Below, one piece after another: positions 29,126 through 40,242 of a stretch of 64,000 nt of DNA. The notes beneath the pieces are model-generated. The model was given only the letters and a program-made list of their open reading frames with translations, was not told where the DNA came from and did no database searches. The translations under genes were made by a program, and so were the position numbers. Each line of letters begins with the position of its first letter. Positions within the stretch are counted from its first letter, which is position 1. The stretch is from Daucus carota subsp. sativus (Eukaryota; Streptophyta; Magnoliopsida; Apiales; Apiaceae), in assembly GCF_001625215.2 (NCBI RefSeq), contig NC_030389.2, forward strand, positions 41,715,454 through 41,779,453. Direction: 5' to 3'.

Positions 29126-29431
29126 CTCCCTCCGTCTCAATATATAGGTCCATTTTGGAATAAACACACATATTAAGAAAAAATTTGGTTAGATAGAATC
29201 TTATCTCATGTATCATTAATTAGTGCATTGATAAGTGAGAATATAGTTGAGTTTCAAAAAAATCACAATAAATATAGGAATTTAGTGCATTGAGAAATGA
29301 GAATAATGTTGAGTTTCAAAAAAATCACAATTAATATGTAGATAAATTTGTATTGAAAGAAGAGAAAGACAAGTTTTTTGGGACAATTTTTTTTTTTTTC
29401 AAACTGGACCTATAAATCGAGACGGAGGGAG
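29126..29431. mobile_element. Stowaway MITE
   Basis: CTCCCTCCGTCTC...GAGACGGAGGGAG inverted ends with TA at 29124-29125 and 29432-29433. It is 306 bp, with no coding capacity. Confidence 0.9.
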
Positions 29432-30365
29432 TATTGAGTTTGTATTGCATCTTTAATTGTGTCGTTTACCGCTATAAACATAGGAGGAATGATTGCGTGA
29501 CATGGTGCTAGCGAGATCTCTATACGTTTTTATTACGAATTTATTTATTATTACATTATTAATATTAAATACATTTAATGGATTATCTTTATAAATAGAC
29601 GCCGAATATATTTTATAATATTAATATAAGTATGCTTATATATTGAGATATGTATATCTTATTTTGGATGTTACCCTTTCCACCACCTCGAATACATAAA
29701 ATAATTGCATAAGTTTTCTGATCGCTATTAAGTATCATTCCACCGTCTTGAATGCATAAAATAATTGCATAAGTTTTCTGGTCGCTATTAAGTATCATTG
29801 GACTACGGTGTTACTTTATGTTCTTTTATCTTCACAGATTCATTGCACTAAGCAACGTGATAGTTTTTTCAAGTACAATCATGTATTCTCGAAAGATCAA
29901 CAACTCACTTATTTGATCTATTAAAACTAGAGCTAACTTTCTTTATTTTATTCTTATTGATTACGGTTTTCTCTTGCCTTGATGAATTGTTTCGTATTTA
30001 GTTTTGTTTATCTATTCTTAAATTTGTAACATAATTTAAAATATAATTACTCTATTGTTACAAACTCCCATATATCTGATGCATTTACATATTCTTGACT
30101 ACTTGCAATGGCGTTTATCAAAGTTCTTCAGAAGAAGTTTTTGTTTTGAACTAAATATACAATGAATTTGTACCATGTCCACAAAATTAAAACAAACAGG
30201 GGATTAAATTGGTTTAAGCTGTTAAAAACAAATGAACCAAGTTACAGAAGTGGCCAATCTAATTGATCCAAAATCTAATTATGTTACAACTAAGGAAGAT
30301 ATTATAATGGAATAGAGAAATGAAAAAGATAACATAAGACTAAAGCTACTCAATGGGGAACCTCA
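29432..30365. other. Spacer downstream of GLTP gene
   Basis: No gene. A ~60 bp segment ('aataattgcataagttttctg-tcgctattaagtatcatt') is duplicated in tandem at about 29680-29800. The part next to 30366 likely includes the GLTP 3' UTR. Confidence 0.6.
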
Positions 30366-32867
30366 TCATAGAGCTTTCATGCTATCCAAGCGACAACTAG
30401 CCTGCACAAATATAATTATGCAATTATGAGCAACTATTTAAGATGTAACAATATCCAGATTTAAAGAATATCAAGAAGGGTCATTATACCAGAAACTTGT
30501 GGATCTTTCTTAAAATAGGCGAGAATTCTGTGCAGAACTTCTCCATATCAGCCTGGATATTTTCTGCTCCGCCTAGCACCTCCAGAAATCTTTTTCTATC
30601 AGGAGCAAGCTTGATAGCAACCTGTGAGTTCATGATTTTCAGACAAGATAAGTAATCTATCAATAGAATAATGATAAAGGAATTTCAGAAGATTTTGAGA
30701 AAGTCATTGTACTAATGACATGTTTTAGATGAGGTTGAGGAGGTTGTCAAGGAGAAAAACATTACAGTAAAACTTGAACTGGCTAGCCAGCCATGCCATT
30801 TTTTCAACGTCTTACTATAGGAATCATTACAGCATTGTTGCATTCCCCAATCTTGATGTTGGGAGAAGTTATTAAATAGCTCCACTAGAAAGTCCATAGC
30901 TCTGCATAATAGTTGCAAGATCATAAAGTTTAGAAAACCAGGTTAAAAAAATAGCTAACTAATAGAATAGATATAATAGACAAAATTCTTGCAATTATAA
31001 AACCCTCAAGTTTGCCAGCATAAAGGTACAAGCAGAAACTAAGAAACTAAGCTTCTATATATGTTGCGTTCACTTAGATGGAAAAAAATATGTCTCTAAT
31101 TTTCATTCCTACAGTCATTTCATTCCAAATTATTTGAACTAGAAATCTACCTACATGTTTTGAAAAGAATGCTCTATTTCACTTCTTACATTATTTTCCC
31201 TACAATTTTCATCACAAAAAATTTAGACTCACTCATATTTGGTCACTGTTTTTCTCATACAATCTTCTTTCCACATCAAAGTTCTTTCTATGACCAAAAA
31301 TATGCTTTTTTGGCTCATCAAGTATTTGTTTTCCATATTAGAGCGAATGCTACATTTCCCTACTAGTTCCATAGGAATGTTAGCTAAAGAGAGAAGAAAT
31401 TATAATGGACCATCGAGTGCCGTTGCCAAGAATTGAAAGTCATTTAGTCTCACATTTGTTTCCATGTTTTATATGGAATATGAGGACTGCAGAAAGATCT
31501 CAGTTGTTCCTTTCTAGTGCGTTCATATGTTATTAGAGCATGAATCACAGCTAAAACTTCATATGCAATCCTAACTTCAGTGAAGTTGGTATCCAAATGA
31601 TATACTGTGTATGACCAGGATCTGCCTACATGTAGGTGTGCAAATACATCCGAAAAATGACATCAAATACCTCGTCAGCCAGAGAATGGCATTTGTGCAA
31701 CTTGTCCATGACTTTGCGGTGTCTGTTTCAATTTCTGCTTGTACATAACCAAACAAGTAGTTGAATCTGGTTGGATTTGATTCATATTTATGTTCCAATC
31801 TCTGCAGTTGTTAAGAATAAGAAAAATGTCCATAATGCAATACTAATGCCTACAACATTATACAAATTGAAGTATTTATTGTGATCTCAACCTAGACTCT
31901 TTTTTAAACCCTGTTTCTTTTATTTCAAAGTCTCCATGTGTTGTGGACAGAGTGATGAATTTTATTTAAAACTGGAGGGAGATAAAATCGCATTTTCTAA
32001 TTAGAAATTTATTATGTAGTTGAGACCAAAAAAACTTACTGATATATTACCACCGACATCTGATTTCACAATGGCCATAGCCGGTCCGAATTTATCTGGC
32101 ATGACAATGCAGAAGAATTCAGTTAAATACTGTAATGCTCAAGTCATAAAAATTACTTGTTCAAACTTGAGCAACATCAACAGATTAGTTCAAAACTGAT
32201 TAATCAAACTAGTGATAAACACATCTGACCCTAATTAAAAAGAACACACCTGAACCTCTTTATCCCTACTCAAGATTAAGGTACACTTTTTTTCAGTCAT
32301 GCATTAGGACTCTTGCTGCGTAATTCTTTCTCACAATTTGGTATTTTATTAGTTCGAATTTAACTATACAGTTAAGGTTCAAACAATCATGTCCAGTATG
32401 ATTTGAACTCGTAATTAGCCCTTTTTAATTAAATTCAGCAAATAAACTAGCATATATATTCAAGCAGGCATCCAGAGGAACTATAATCCTATAATCACTT
32501 CACTACCTATGATCTGTACTCAAATCTATCACATGTAATTCCTAAAATTAATTTCATAAATAGGTATTAGTCGCTTTCACATATAAATTTGGGTGATTAC
32601 GTGATACCATCTCTCAGGTGGCAATATAATCTGTAGGAACGAACTAAACAATCCATCGAAATCTAGCTTCTGGATAATGGGATAACGAACTAATGGCAAT
32701 GCATTGCCGATGAAATAATAAATTAATAAGAAGAACATACCTATGATAGGCAGTACCAATTTGCACACATCCAAGAAAGGCTTGGTAAGCATATCCCCCT
32801 CATCAGACTTAACATGTTTCATTTTCTGTAAAGAAGCCGAAAACACGGTTTCCGAAGTTTCCCCCAT
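30366..32867 (-). CDS. GLTP1: Glycolipid transfer protein (GLTP1-like)
   Basis: Six coding exons on the minus strand: 32741-32867, 32040-32095, 31671-31801, 30766-30901, 30490-30621 and 30366-30401. All introns are GT-AG, the phases agree, and they give 205 residues, the usual family length. The protein opens MGETSETVF and contains GMKH-like KMKHVKSDEGDMLTKPFL. The glycolipid headgroup-binding segment KSDVGGNISRLE carries the family's Asp and Asn, WLTRAMDFLVELF and KWHGWLASSSF carry the conserved Trp and His, and KLAPDRKRF and ADMEKFC follow. GLTP-fold proteins move glycosphingolipids or glucosylceramide between cytosolic membrane faces. An in-frame Met five codons upstream overlaps a likely 3' splice site (TGTTTGCAG), so the Met at 32867 is preferred. 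The C-terminus (SCRLDSMKAL) departs from the usual SVGMDDMKAS-type end. Confidence 0.93.
31064..31450. mobile_element. Probable MITE remnant in GLTP intron
   Basis: GTTGCGTTCACTTAGATGG at 31064 matches the end of the paired MITEs at 6501-7382. The right end is not identified, so this is a partial call. Confidence 0.35.
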
Positions 32868-33425
32868 TATCACTGCAAACATATCAGCAATAACATTTGA
32901 TCAAACAAGCAGATCAAATGCATACATATATACACCAGAGACAATAATGCATAAACAAGCAGATCAAATAAATGTACCTTGATATGAATACAATGCATGC
33001 CAGAGATGAGGTAATGGGGTTAATGAAAAGAAATTTAGATCTAAAAATTTATAATTTAATAAAGAGAAATTGGAAGGAGAAAAAAAATGTGTCTGCATGC
33101 ATAGATAGTCATAGATATATGCAGTCAAATGATCTTTGGGAGGTACGGCTAATTTTGCGATATGTTCCTTAATCATAGATTATAAGGCATCAGTTTTAAT
33201 AGGAATAATTGTTTGGCTCTCAGCAAGGGCTATATGGCCTGTCAGATAAATACATGTAACTTTGCACATTATCATGAGGGTCTTTGAGAAAGCTTTAAAT
33301 TGATTTTTGTAAACCATGTATTTAAGTGAAATAATTCATTTGTCTTCATCAAAGAACTAAAATATCTAAAAAATAATTCTTAAATTCAGAAAAATTATTG
33401 TAATTTGTAAAACAGTTTTAAGTTA

Positions 33426-33737
33426 CTCCCTCCGTCCCAGCCATTTGTATACAAATGGTTGGGACACGGAGACCAAGAAAAAGGATAAAAAATGAGTAAA
33501 GTTGGAAGAAAAGTGAGTATAGTGGTGAGACCCATTTATATTTAATAATAAATTTGAGATAATGAAGGAATGCAGTGGGTGTAATAGTGTTTATATTATT
33601 ATAGAACGGAGATAGTGGAAGAAATTAGTTGGTGTAATATTGTTTTATATTATTAAAAGTTACCATTTTTGATATGTATACAATTGATGAGACGTCTCAA
33701 AAAGGAAACTGTATACAAATGAATGGGACAGAGGGAG
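33426..33737. mobile_element. Stowaway MITE with empty site in paralogous block
   Basis: CTCCCTCCGTCCC...GGGACAGAGGGAG ends, flanked by TA. The paralogous flank at 37640-37652 reads straight through (agttattcaacag), showing the pre-insertion state. Confidence 0.9.
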
Positions 33738-34426
33738 TATTAAACAGAAATACCAGGTGGCTTTGCTATACACCACCAGTGCATACCAGTAATTGTGGTT
33801 CCATTGACAAAGCTCTACTATGAGACTTCTCAGGTGAACCTAGATGCAAGTATACTTACAAAAGTGTGAACTAACAAGGCCGACTATCACTGATGTCTTA
33901 TGCGTACAATTGATGTCTTAATAGTATCTGGTGTAAGCGAAGGGAACTGTGTTAGAATATAATATGATTCTCACAAGTTCTCCTCCCAACACTTTGAAGT
34001 TTTGGGAGAATTTGTCACTTAACATGATATCAGAGCAGGCGACCCCAAACATGGTCTCGTGTTCCACTTTGATCCATTAACAAACTGAAGTAATTAAAAT
34101 GGAACAAAGTTAGCTAGCACAATCATGCCCTCGAATTCTCCAGAAACATTGTAGCATGTTTTTTATGAGATAAAGCCTAGTTGAACAGAGACGGGGAGTC
34201 CAAACCTCAGCAAAATTTTCTATCCTCTTTTTTATCCAAAGAAATATTTGTAGAAGCTGCTGCAGTGTGGGCCTGTTCTTCGTGTGTGATGCCCATCAGA
34301 AGCAGACAACATTGGGATTTTGTAAACTTGATTGGGATTTTATAACTTGTTAACGTTAACGGTCAAGTCAAACGGCGGATAATCAAAAGGGTGCAAAATG
34401 AAGCGAAAATTAAACGGTGTGTTTTG

Positions 34427-34727
34427 CACCAGAAGAAAAACAGCCATTTCGACCGCTTTTTTCGACCGGAAGCTATTTTCGACCGTTTGTGGTCGAAAAT
34501 AAAACCGGTCGAAAAAAATAAAAACGACCGCACCCGTCGAAAACAAAATCTGGTCGAAGATAACCGGCATATATACTTTGCACTACAGATTTTCCGGCCA
34601 TGATTTTTGTCGAAAATAAGCTCCGGTCGAAAACAATTCGTGGCTTATATTCGACATTTTGACGGCGGTCGAAAATACCTATTTTTGACCGGATTATGAC
34701 GGTCGCAAATAGCCGCTTTTCTTGTAG
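34427..34727. mobile_element. CACTA-type MITE, block 1 only
   Basis: The left end CACCAGAAGAAAAACAGCC and right end (reverse complement) CTACAAGAAAAGCGGCTATT are related inverted repeats. The interior is full of GACCG/CGGTC repeats that fold back. It is absent from the paralogous block 2. The terminal CA of the right end is lost, so the target duplication is unclear. Confidence 0.65.
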
Positions 34728-35112
34728 AATTTCCAAGAAAAAATGTTTAAGACCAGAATGCAAAAGCACTCAAAATACAAGGGTTCAAAAGTATAATTTA
34801 CTAAAAAAAGATACAAGTCTTTTATGTTTTCTCGTATGTTTTTAGAGCTATAAATTCTAATAGTAGCGGTATTTGTTGGGTAGGCGTAAAATGTATTTGT
34901 TAAGTTTTTAAAATTAAATCACGGGATATTTTTGTTATCAAATTTCCAATTTAAGATGTATTTCTTTTCTATAATATTCTTCACTAGTTTGAAACAGATC
35001 TATTAATTCATCTGAGTTGGTTTAATTCATCGACCAACTTGTTTGTATATTTTTGTTCTTACATGCTATTTCTGTGTTTTGCATTTACTCACATCTAAAC
35101 GTTTGTTACCAG

Positions 35113-35143
35113 TGGCACGGCCAACAGGACTGATCCCTCTAAG
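35113..35143 (+). other. Possible upstream coding exon of KCS copy 1
   Basis: Between an acceptor (ttaccag) and a donor (aag|gtaact) lies a 31-nt stretch. It would splice in frame to 35341 and add residues T-D-P-S-K before LIKSRVSFFK. The same arrangement exists in copy 2 (39643-39667). No ATG is found in it, so a still earlier exon would be needed. Tentative. Confidence 0.3.
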
Positions 35144-35406
35144 GTAACTAATGTATCCGGGCGCCGAAAATTTTAACGTAAATCAGTTATGATTCATACT
35201 TCTGAACAGAATTTGTTAGATTAGCTGGTATAAACAGGCTAAATGTTTATGATTCTAGGTAAAGTCTGCATCATTTTAGATATGATCTTGTTCTGCAATG
35301 TCTCTGTTCACTATAAATTGTTTGCTTCTCTGTTTCTCAGCTCATCAAATCCAGAGTTTCTTTCTTCAAGGCATTCTACGCGTTAAGGAATTCATTCACA
35401 CGCGTA

Positions 35407-37360
35407 ATGTTGATGTTACTTGTTCTGTTTCTGGCAATCACATACGTTCTTTTTTGTGTCGACAAGAAAGATATGTCGATGTTATATGTGATGCTATCAA
35501 ACTACCTCGAATTCCATCTCCATATGACAATATTAATCGGTATTATAGTCATGTTTTCAGTAAGATATTACATGAAACGGGTTTCAAGAAATGTTTATCT
35601 TGTGAATTTCGCGTGTTACAAGCCACCGGCCTCTCAAATGTGTAGTAAACAACAATTCATGGACATATCAAGAAGACCAGGAGCCTTCAGGGAAGAAAGC
35701 TTAGCTTTTCAGAAGAAGGTATTGGAGAGGTCAGGAATAGGTGAGAAGACATATATTTCAGAAGGGTTGCACAGAGTTCCAGCAGAAGTGAGCACGAGGG
35801 AGGCACGCAAAGAGGCAGAGAAGGCGATGTTTGGTGCCATAGATGAGCTCTTGAGTAAGGTGAAGAATGTGAAGGTCAGTGACATTGGAATTTTGGTGTT
35901 GAATTGCAGCATGTTCAATCCAGCACCGTCATTATCTTCGGCTATTGTGAATCGCTACAAGCTAAGAAGCGGTATTCTGAGCTACAATCTTGGTGGAATG
36001 GGTTGCAGTGCAGGAAATATTTCTATTGACCTTGCCAAACATCTTTCACAAGTACATTCCTAAAGCTAATTTACATCCTTATATACTTATTTAGCTTTCT
36101 GAGTTGATTGCACGACGCATCCATTTGGGACAATTGCACTTTATTATCAAAATTTTAGATACAACGCATCTCTTAACATATTTTGACCCATTTTGTTTGT
36201 TTTGACCTATCAAAATGGAAATTGAAAGGGAGAAATAGACTTAAAAAGTTAAATAAAAATGTAATGTTATAGACTCTTAGGTGCATTTTACCCTTTTAAT
36301 TTAACATAGTGATAGATTAAAATAGACGACACTGGGCAAAAAGGTTCAACATGTGACGCTAAAATATGTTAAAAGACGCACTGTGCAGTTATCTAAAATT
36401 TAGGTTTTAATTGTAATTGGCCTGAATTAAATGCGTTTTGCAATTAACTCTAGCCTTTTCTGTAGTTTAGCATAACAAAAAAAAATGATTGATAGTCGCA
36501 ATTTATCCATCCTTCTATCATTTTAAGCAAAAATAATTACTTAAAATGTAATTTTATTTATATTATTAAATTGATCACAGGTGCATTCAAATTACTACGC
36601 CCTGGTAATAAATCTAGAATGTAACAACGAGAACTGGTATAGAGGCAATGATCGCTCAATGCTCGTCTCTAATTGCATCTTCCGCTTGGGTGGTGCTGCA
36701 ATTCTACTCTCCAGTTGCCCCGTTGATGAATTCTCTTCAAAGTACCAACTCACTCACACAGTGCGTACTCACAAGGGTGCAGATGACCTCGCCTACAACT
36801 CCGTAGTGCAACAAGAAGACGACGACAACATGGTAGGCGTCAAACTCTCCAAACAGCTTATTGCTGTCGCAGGAGATGCAATAAAAACGAACATCACGAC
36901 ATTAGGCCCATTGGTCCTTCCAGTATCCGAGCAGCTCGTATTTTTAGCTACAATGCTCGCCAGGAAGGTCTTGAAGATGAAAATCAATCCATATGTTCCG
37001 GATTTCAAGAAGGCTATAGAGCATTTTATGATACATGCAGGAGGACCAGCCGTGCTGGACGCGGTGGAGAAGAATTTGATGATCACGGAATGGCACATGG
37101 AGCCTTCGAGAATGACGCTCTACAGGTTTGGGAATACTTCCAGCTGTTCTATCTGGTATCAGCTTGCGTATGCTGAGGCTAAGGGGAGGATCAGAAAAGG
37201 TGACAGGGTTTGGCAAATTGCATTCGGATCAGGCTTCAAGTGTAGCAGCTGTGTATGGCGTGCTCTGAAAAATGTCGATCCGGCTCTGGAGATTAGTCCT
37301 TGGATGGATGAGATCGATGATTTCCCGGTCAGGGTGTCCAAAGCACAAGTTTTTGAGTAG
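35407..37360 (+). CDS. 3-ketoacyl-CoA synthase (KCS), copy 1
   Basis: Exons 35407-36051 and 36581-37360 (GT-AG, phase 0) give 474 residues. KCS condenses long-chain acyl-CoA with malonyl-CoA in the ER as the rate-limiting step of very-long-chain fatty acid elongation. Two hydrophobic N-terminal segments (about residues 1-17 and 33-50) precede the FAE1/CUT1 domain ([11 protein letters not shown]). Catalytic Cys200 is in GGMGCSAG. Exon 2 has [26 protein letters not shown], a His in HAGGPAVLD and the Asn of [11 protein letters not shown]. The length is slightly below the usual 490-530. The first in-frame ATG is used, but homology with copies 3-5 continues upstream to a splice acceptor at 35340 (adding LIKSRVSFFKAFYAL-type sequence), so the real N-terminus may be longer by 22 or more residues. 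No disabling lesion is seen. Confidence 0.88.
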
Positions 37361-38152
37361 TTTGACATATTGGCTTTCACTTGTGTTGTTTCTAAGTACC
37401 ACCTGGTTTTACACTTGTATGCACCTTCTAGCCGTAATCATTTTTAATTGTCGCATTTCTATTTTTGTTGGTCAAATTAACTGATTTTTGACCAAAGATT
37501 ATAAGTCACTCTTTCATTATTTTAAAAAACTGAAAATTACATCTTAAAGTAGATTAAAAGTTATTTCTGATGACATATCTTTTTTATTTTTTCAATTGAT
37601 AAAATTCAGAAAAATTATTGTAAATTGTAAAACAGTTTCAAGTTATTCAACAGCAATACCAGGTGGCTTTGCTATACACCACCAGTGCATACCAGTAATT
37701 GTGGTTCCATTGACAAAGCTCTACTACGAGACTTCTCTGGTGAACCTAGATGCAAGTATACTTATAATTAGTGTGAACGGCCGACTACCACTGATGTCTT
37801 ATGCATATAATTGATGTGTTAACAGTATTTGGTGTAAGAGAAGGGAACTGTGTTAAAATATAGTAATTAATATGATCCTCGTAAGTCCTCCTCCCAACAT
37901 TTTGAGATTTTGAGAGAACTGGTTACTTAACATGATATCAGAGTAGGCGTCCCCAAAAATGGGTGCCCCTATTCCACTCTGAACCATAAATTAAACGGAA
38001 CAAAGTGGAGCAACACCATGATACAACCTTCACATTAGCTAGCACAATCATTCCCTCGAATTTTCCAGAAACATTGTAGCATGTTTTTTATGAGATAAAG
38101 CCTAGTTGAACAGACACTTGGAGTCCAAACCTCGGCAAAATTTTCCAAAAAA

Positions 38153-38393
38153 ATATTACACTAGTAGAAAAATGACTTTCCGCATCGCCTCTTTAGCATC
38201 GGTTAAAGACAGTTCGACGCCGACGCTGTAGATACTTTTATGCGTCGGTCGGGCAAAACGCCGATGCTATAGGTTCACTTTTTTAGCGTCGGTCAGGAGA
38301 ATGCCGACGCTATAGGTTCACTTGTAACGTCGGTCCGGAGAATGCCGACTCTATAGCTCCACTTGTAGCGTCGGTCGAGAGAATGCCGACGCT
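38153..38393. mobile_element. CACTA-like MITE fragment, block 2 only
   Basis: It begins CACTAGTAGAAAAATGAC. The interior is a series of 'gcgtcgg' and 'gccgacgctata' repeats. In block 1 the flanks are contiguous (aaatatttgtagaagctgc near 34244), so this is an insertion in block 2. The right terminal CACTA repeat is missing. Confidence 0.6.
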
Positions 38394-39642
38394 ATAAGTA
38401 GAAGCTGCTGCTGTGTTGCGCCTGTTCTTCGTGTGTTATGCCCGTCAGAAGCAGGCAAAATTGGGATTATGGGAACTTGATTGAACATATACCATCAAGG
38501 GCAGCTACTTGAAACAAATTTTGGAATTTTTTTTAAATAAAATTTAAATTTAATTTCTTTTTGGAAACTTGATTATAAAAATTTATTACATTTTCAGTAT
38601 TTATCTGTTTTGTATATAAATAGGATCAAATATGTTTTTAATCTAATTTTAAATTTAAATGTGAAATTTAAAAAATTACTCGAAATTATATATATATGAA
38701 TCTCAAATACAAAAACACACATATACAATTACATACTCGCTTTTTCACACAATTCACAATCGATACAAATCTATACTAAAATTTTAAGCCGAAATATTAA
38801 AAATTTTGGGGAGGTGGTCGGTCAATATTTTGGACCGATTCACATTTTTTTAAATTATAATGTTAACTATAACATGTTTTAAGGAAGATTTTATATTATA
38901 ACTAAAACACATAAATGATTACTAGTCCGGAAAGCATCGTCTATAGCATTGTGCTAAGTATTGAGTTTGTGAAAGATTTACCATCTACAGCAAATGGATA
39001 TTAAAACTGTGTGCTTGCTCGCTGAATTGAAGATATTAATAACTGGGAGTCTTTTAGGCAGCTGAGTTTATATGCAATTTCATATGTATCATCAAATTAA
39101 ATACGATAAGAGGGCGTTTGAAAATTTGTATTTCATTTCAAATAATGGATTTCAAATGACAGGATTTGAATTTTCATTTCAAATTCTCAAGTTTATACTA
39201 ATATTTAAATGCCAAGATTTCAAATGAAATCCACACACAAATTCCCAAACAGGTTATTTGATCAAATCCAGGATTTCAAATGAAATCCATGTTACCAAAC
39301 AGGTTATAAAATTAATTAAGCAGCAAAATGAAAGTACTGTATACTGCTAACAAACAATCGGGTAATTAAGAAAGAACAATCAAATCAAAGTTTGATGCAT
39401 GAGGGCATTAACTACGTATGAATTGCTCAAGTTCGTTAATCTACCATGTTATTTCAGTCATAAACCCACTTTCAAGTTTTTCATACATTTTTCTAACAAT
39501 TCTGATGAAATATGAAACACCTAATTTCCTATGTACCTTGGTTTTAATATCTGCACTTCCACTTTTTCGTTTTCCCTCGTTATTGCTCTAAAATCCTATT
39601 TCTGTGTTTTGCATTTACTCCCATCCAAACGTTTGTTTGCAG

Positions 39643-39667
39643 TGCCACGGCCAACAACTCCCTCTAA
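39643..39667 (+). other. Possible upstream coding exon of KCS copy 2
   Basis: Acceptor tttgcag and donor aag|gtaatt bracket a 25-nt stretch in the same position as in copy 1, ending P-S-K in the frame that continues at 40111. It differs in length by 6 nt, keeping frame. Tentative. Confidence 0.3.
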
Positions 39668-39707
39668 GGTAATTAATGTATCCGGCGCCGAAAATTTTAA
39701 GGCGGTA

Positions 39708-39961
39708 CTCCCTCGTCTCAATTTACATGTCATTTTGCTGTTCTAAGAGTCAAATTGACTAATTTTGTCTAACTATTAAAAAATATTTATTTGTTGTTTT
39801 AGAAAATAAAAAGTTACATATTTAAATAGACTAAATTTACTTTTCGATTATATTTTTTTATAATTTTTTTCAATTATATAATACTTATAAATTTCAGTCA
39901 AAGTATAGTTTATCTGACTAGTCAAAAGTCGAAAGGGACATGCATATTGAGACGGAGGGAG
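39708..39961. mobile_element. Stowaway MITE upstream of KCS copy 2
   Basis: CTCCCTCGTCTC...GAGACGGAGGGAG ends with TA on both sides. Copy 1 has the empty site (ttaacgtaaatcag near 35174). Confidence 0.9.
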
Positions 39962-40242
39962 TAAATCAGTTATGATTCGTTACTTTTGTAACCGAATTTG
40001 TTAGAAAAATTAATGTTTGTGATTTTAGGTAAAGTCTACATCATTTTAGGTATAATCTTGTTCTGCAATGTATCCATTCACTATAAATTGTTTGCTTCTC
40101 TCTTTCTCAGCTCATCAAATCCTTAGTTTCTTTCTTCAAGGCATTCTATGTGTTGAAGAATTTATTCACAGGCTTAATGTATATGTTACTTGTACTGTTT
40201 CTGGCAATCACATACGTTCTTTTTTGTCTCGACAAGTAAGAT

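Noticed and set aside
35298-35645. 115-codon frame (and the related one at 40068-40418) starting in KCS copy 1/2 upstream sequence
   Set aside because: It is an alternative frame of the KCS exon. Conservation between copies and with copies 3-5 follows the other frame.
36793-37380. Minus-strand open frames opposite KCS exon 2 (also at 41880-42467, 46198-46725, 51225-51776, 55623-56147)
   Set aside because: They recur at the same place in all five copies because the coding strand is conserved. They have no independent start context or motif, so they are shadows of the KCS genes.
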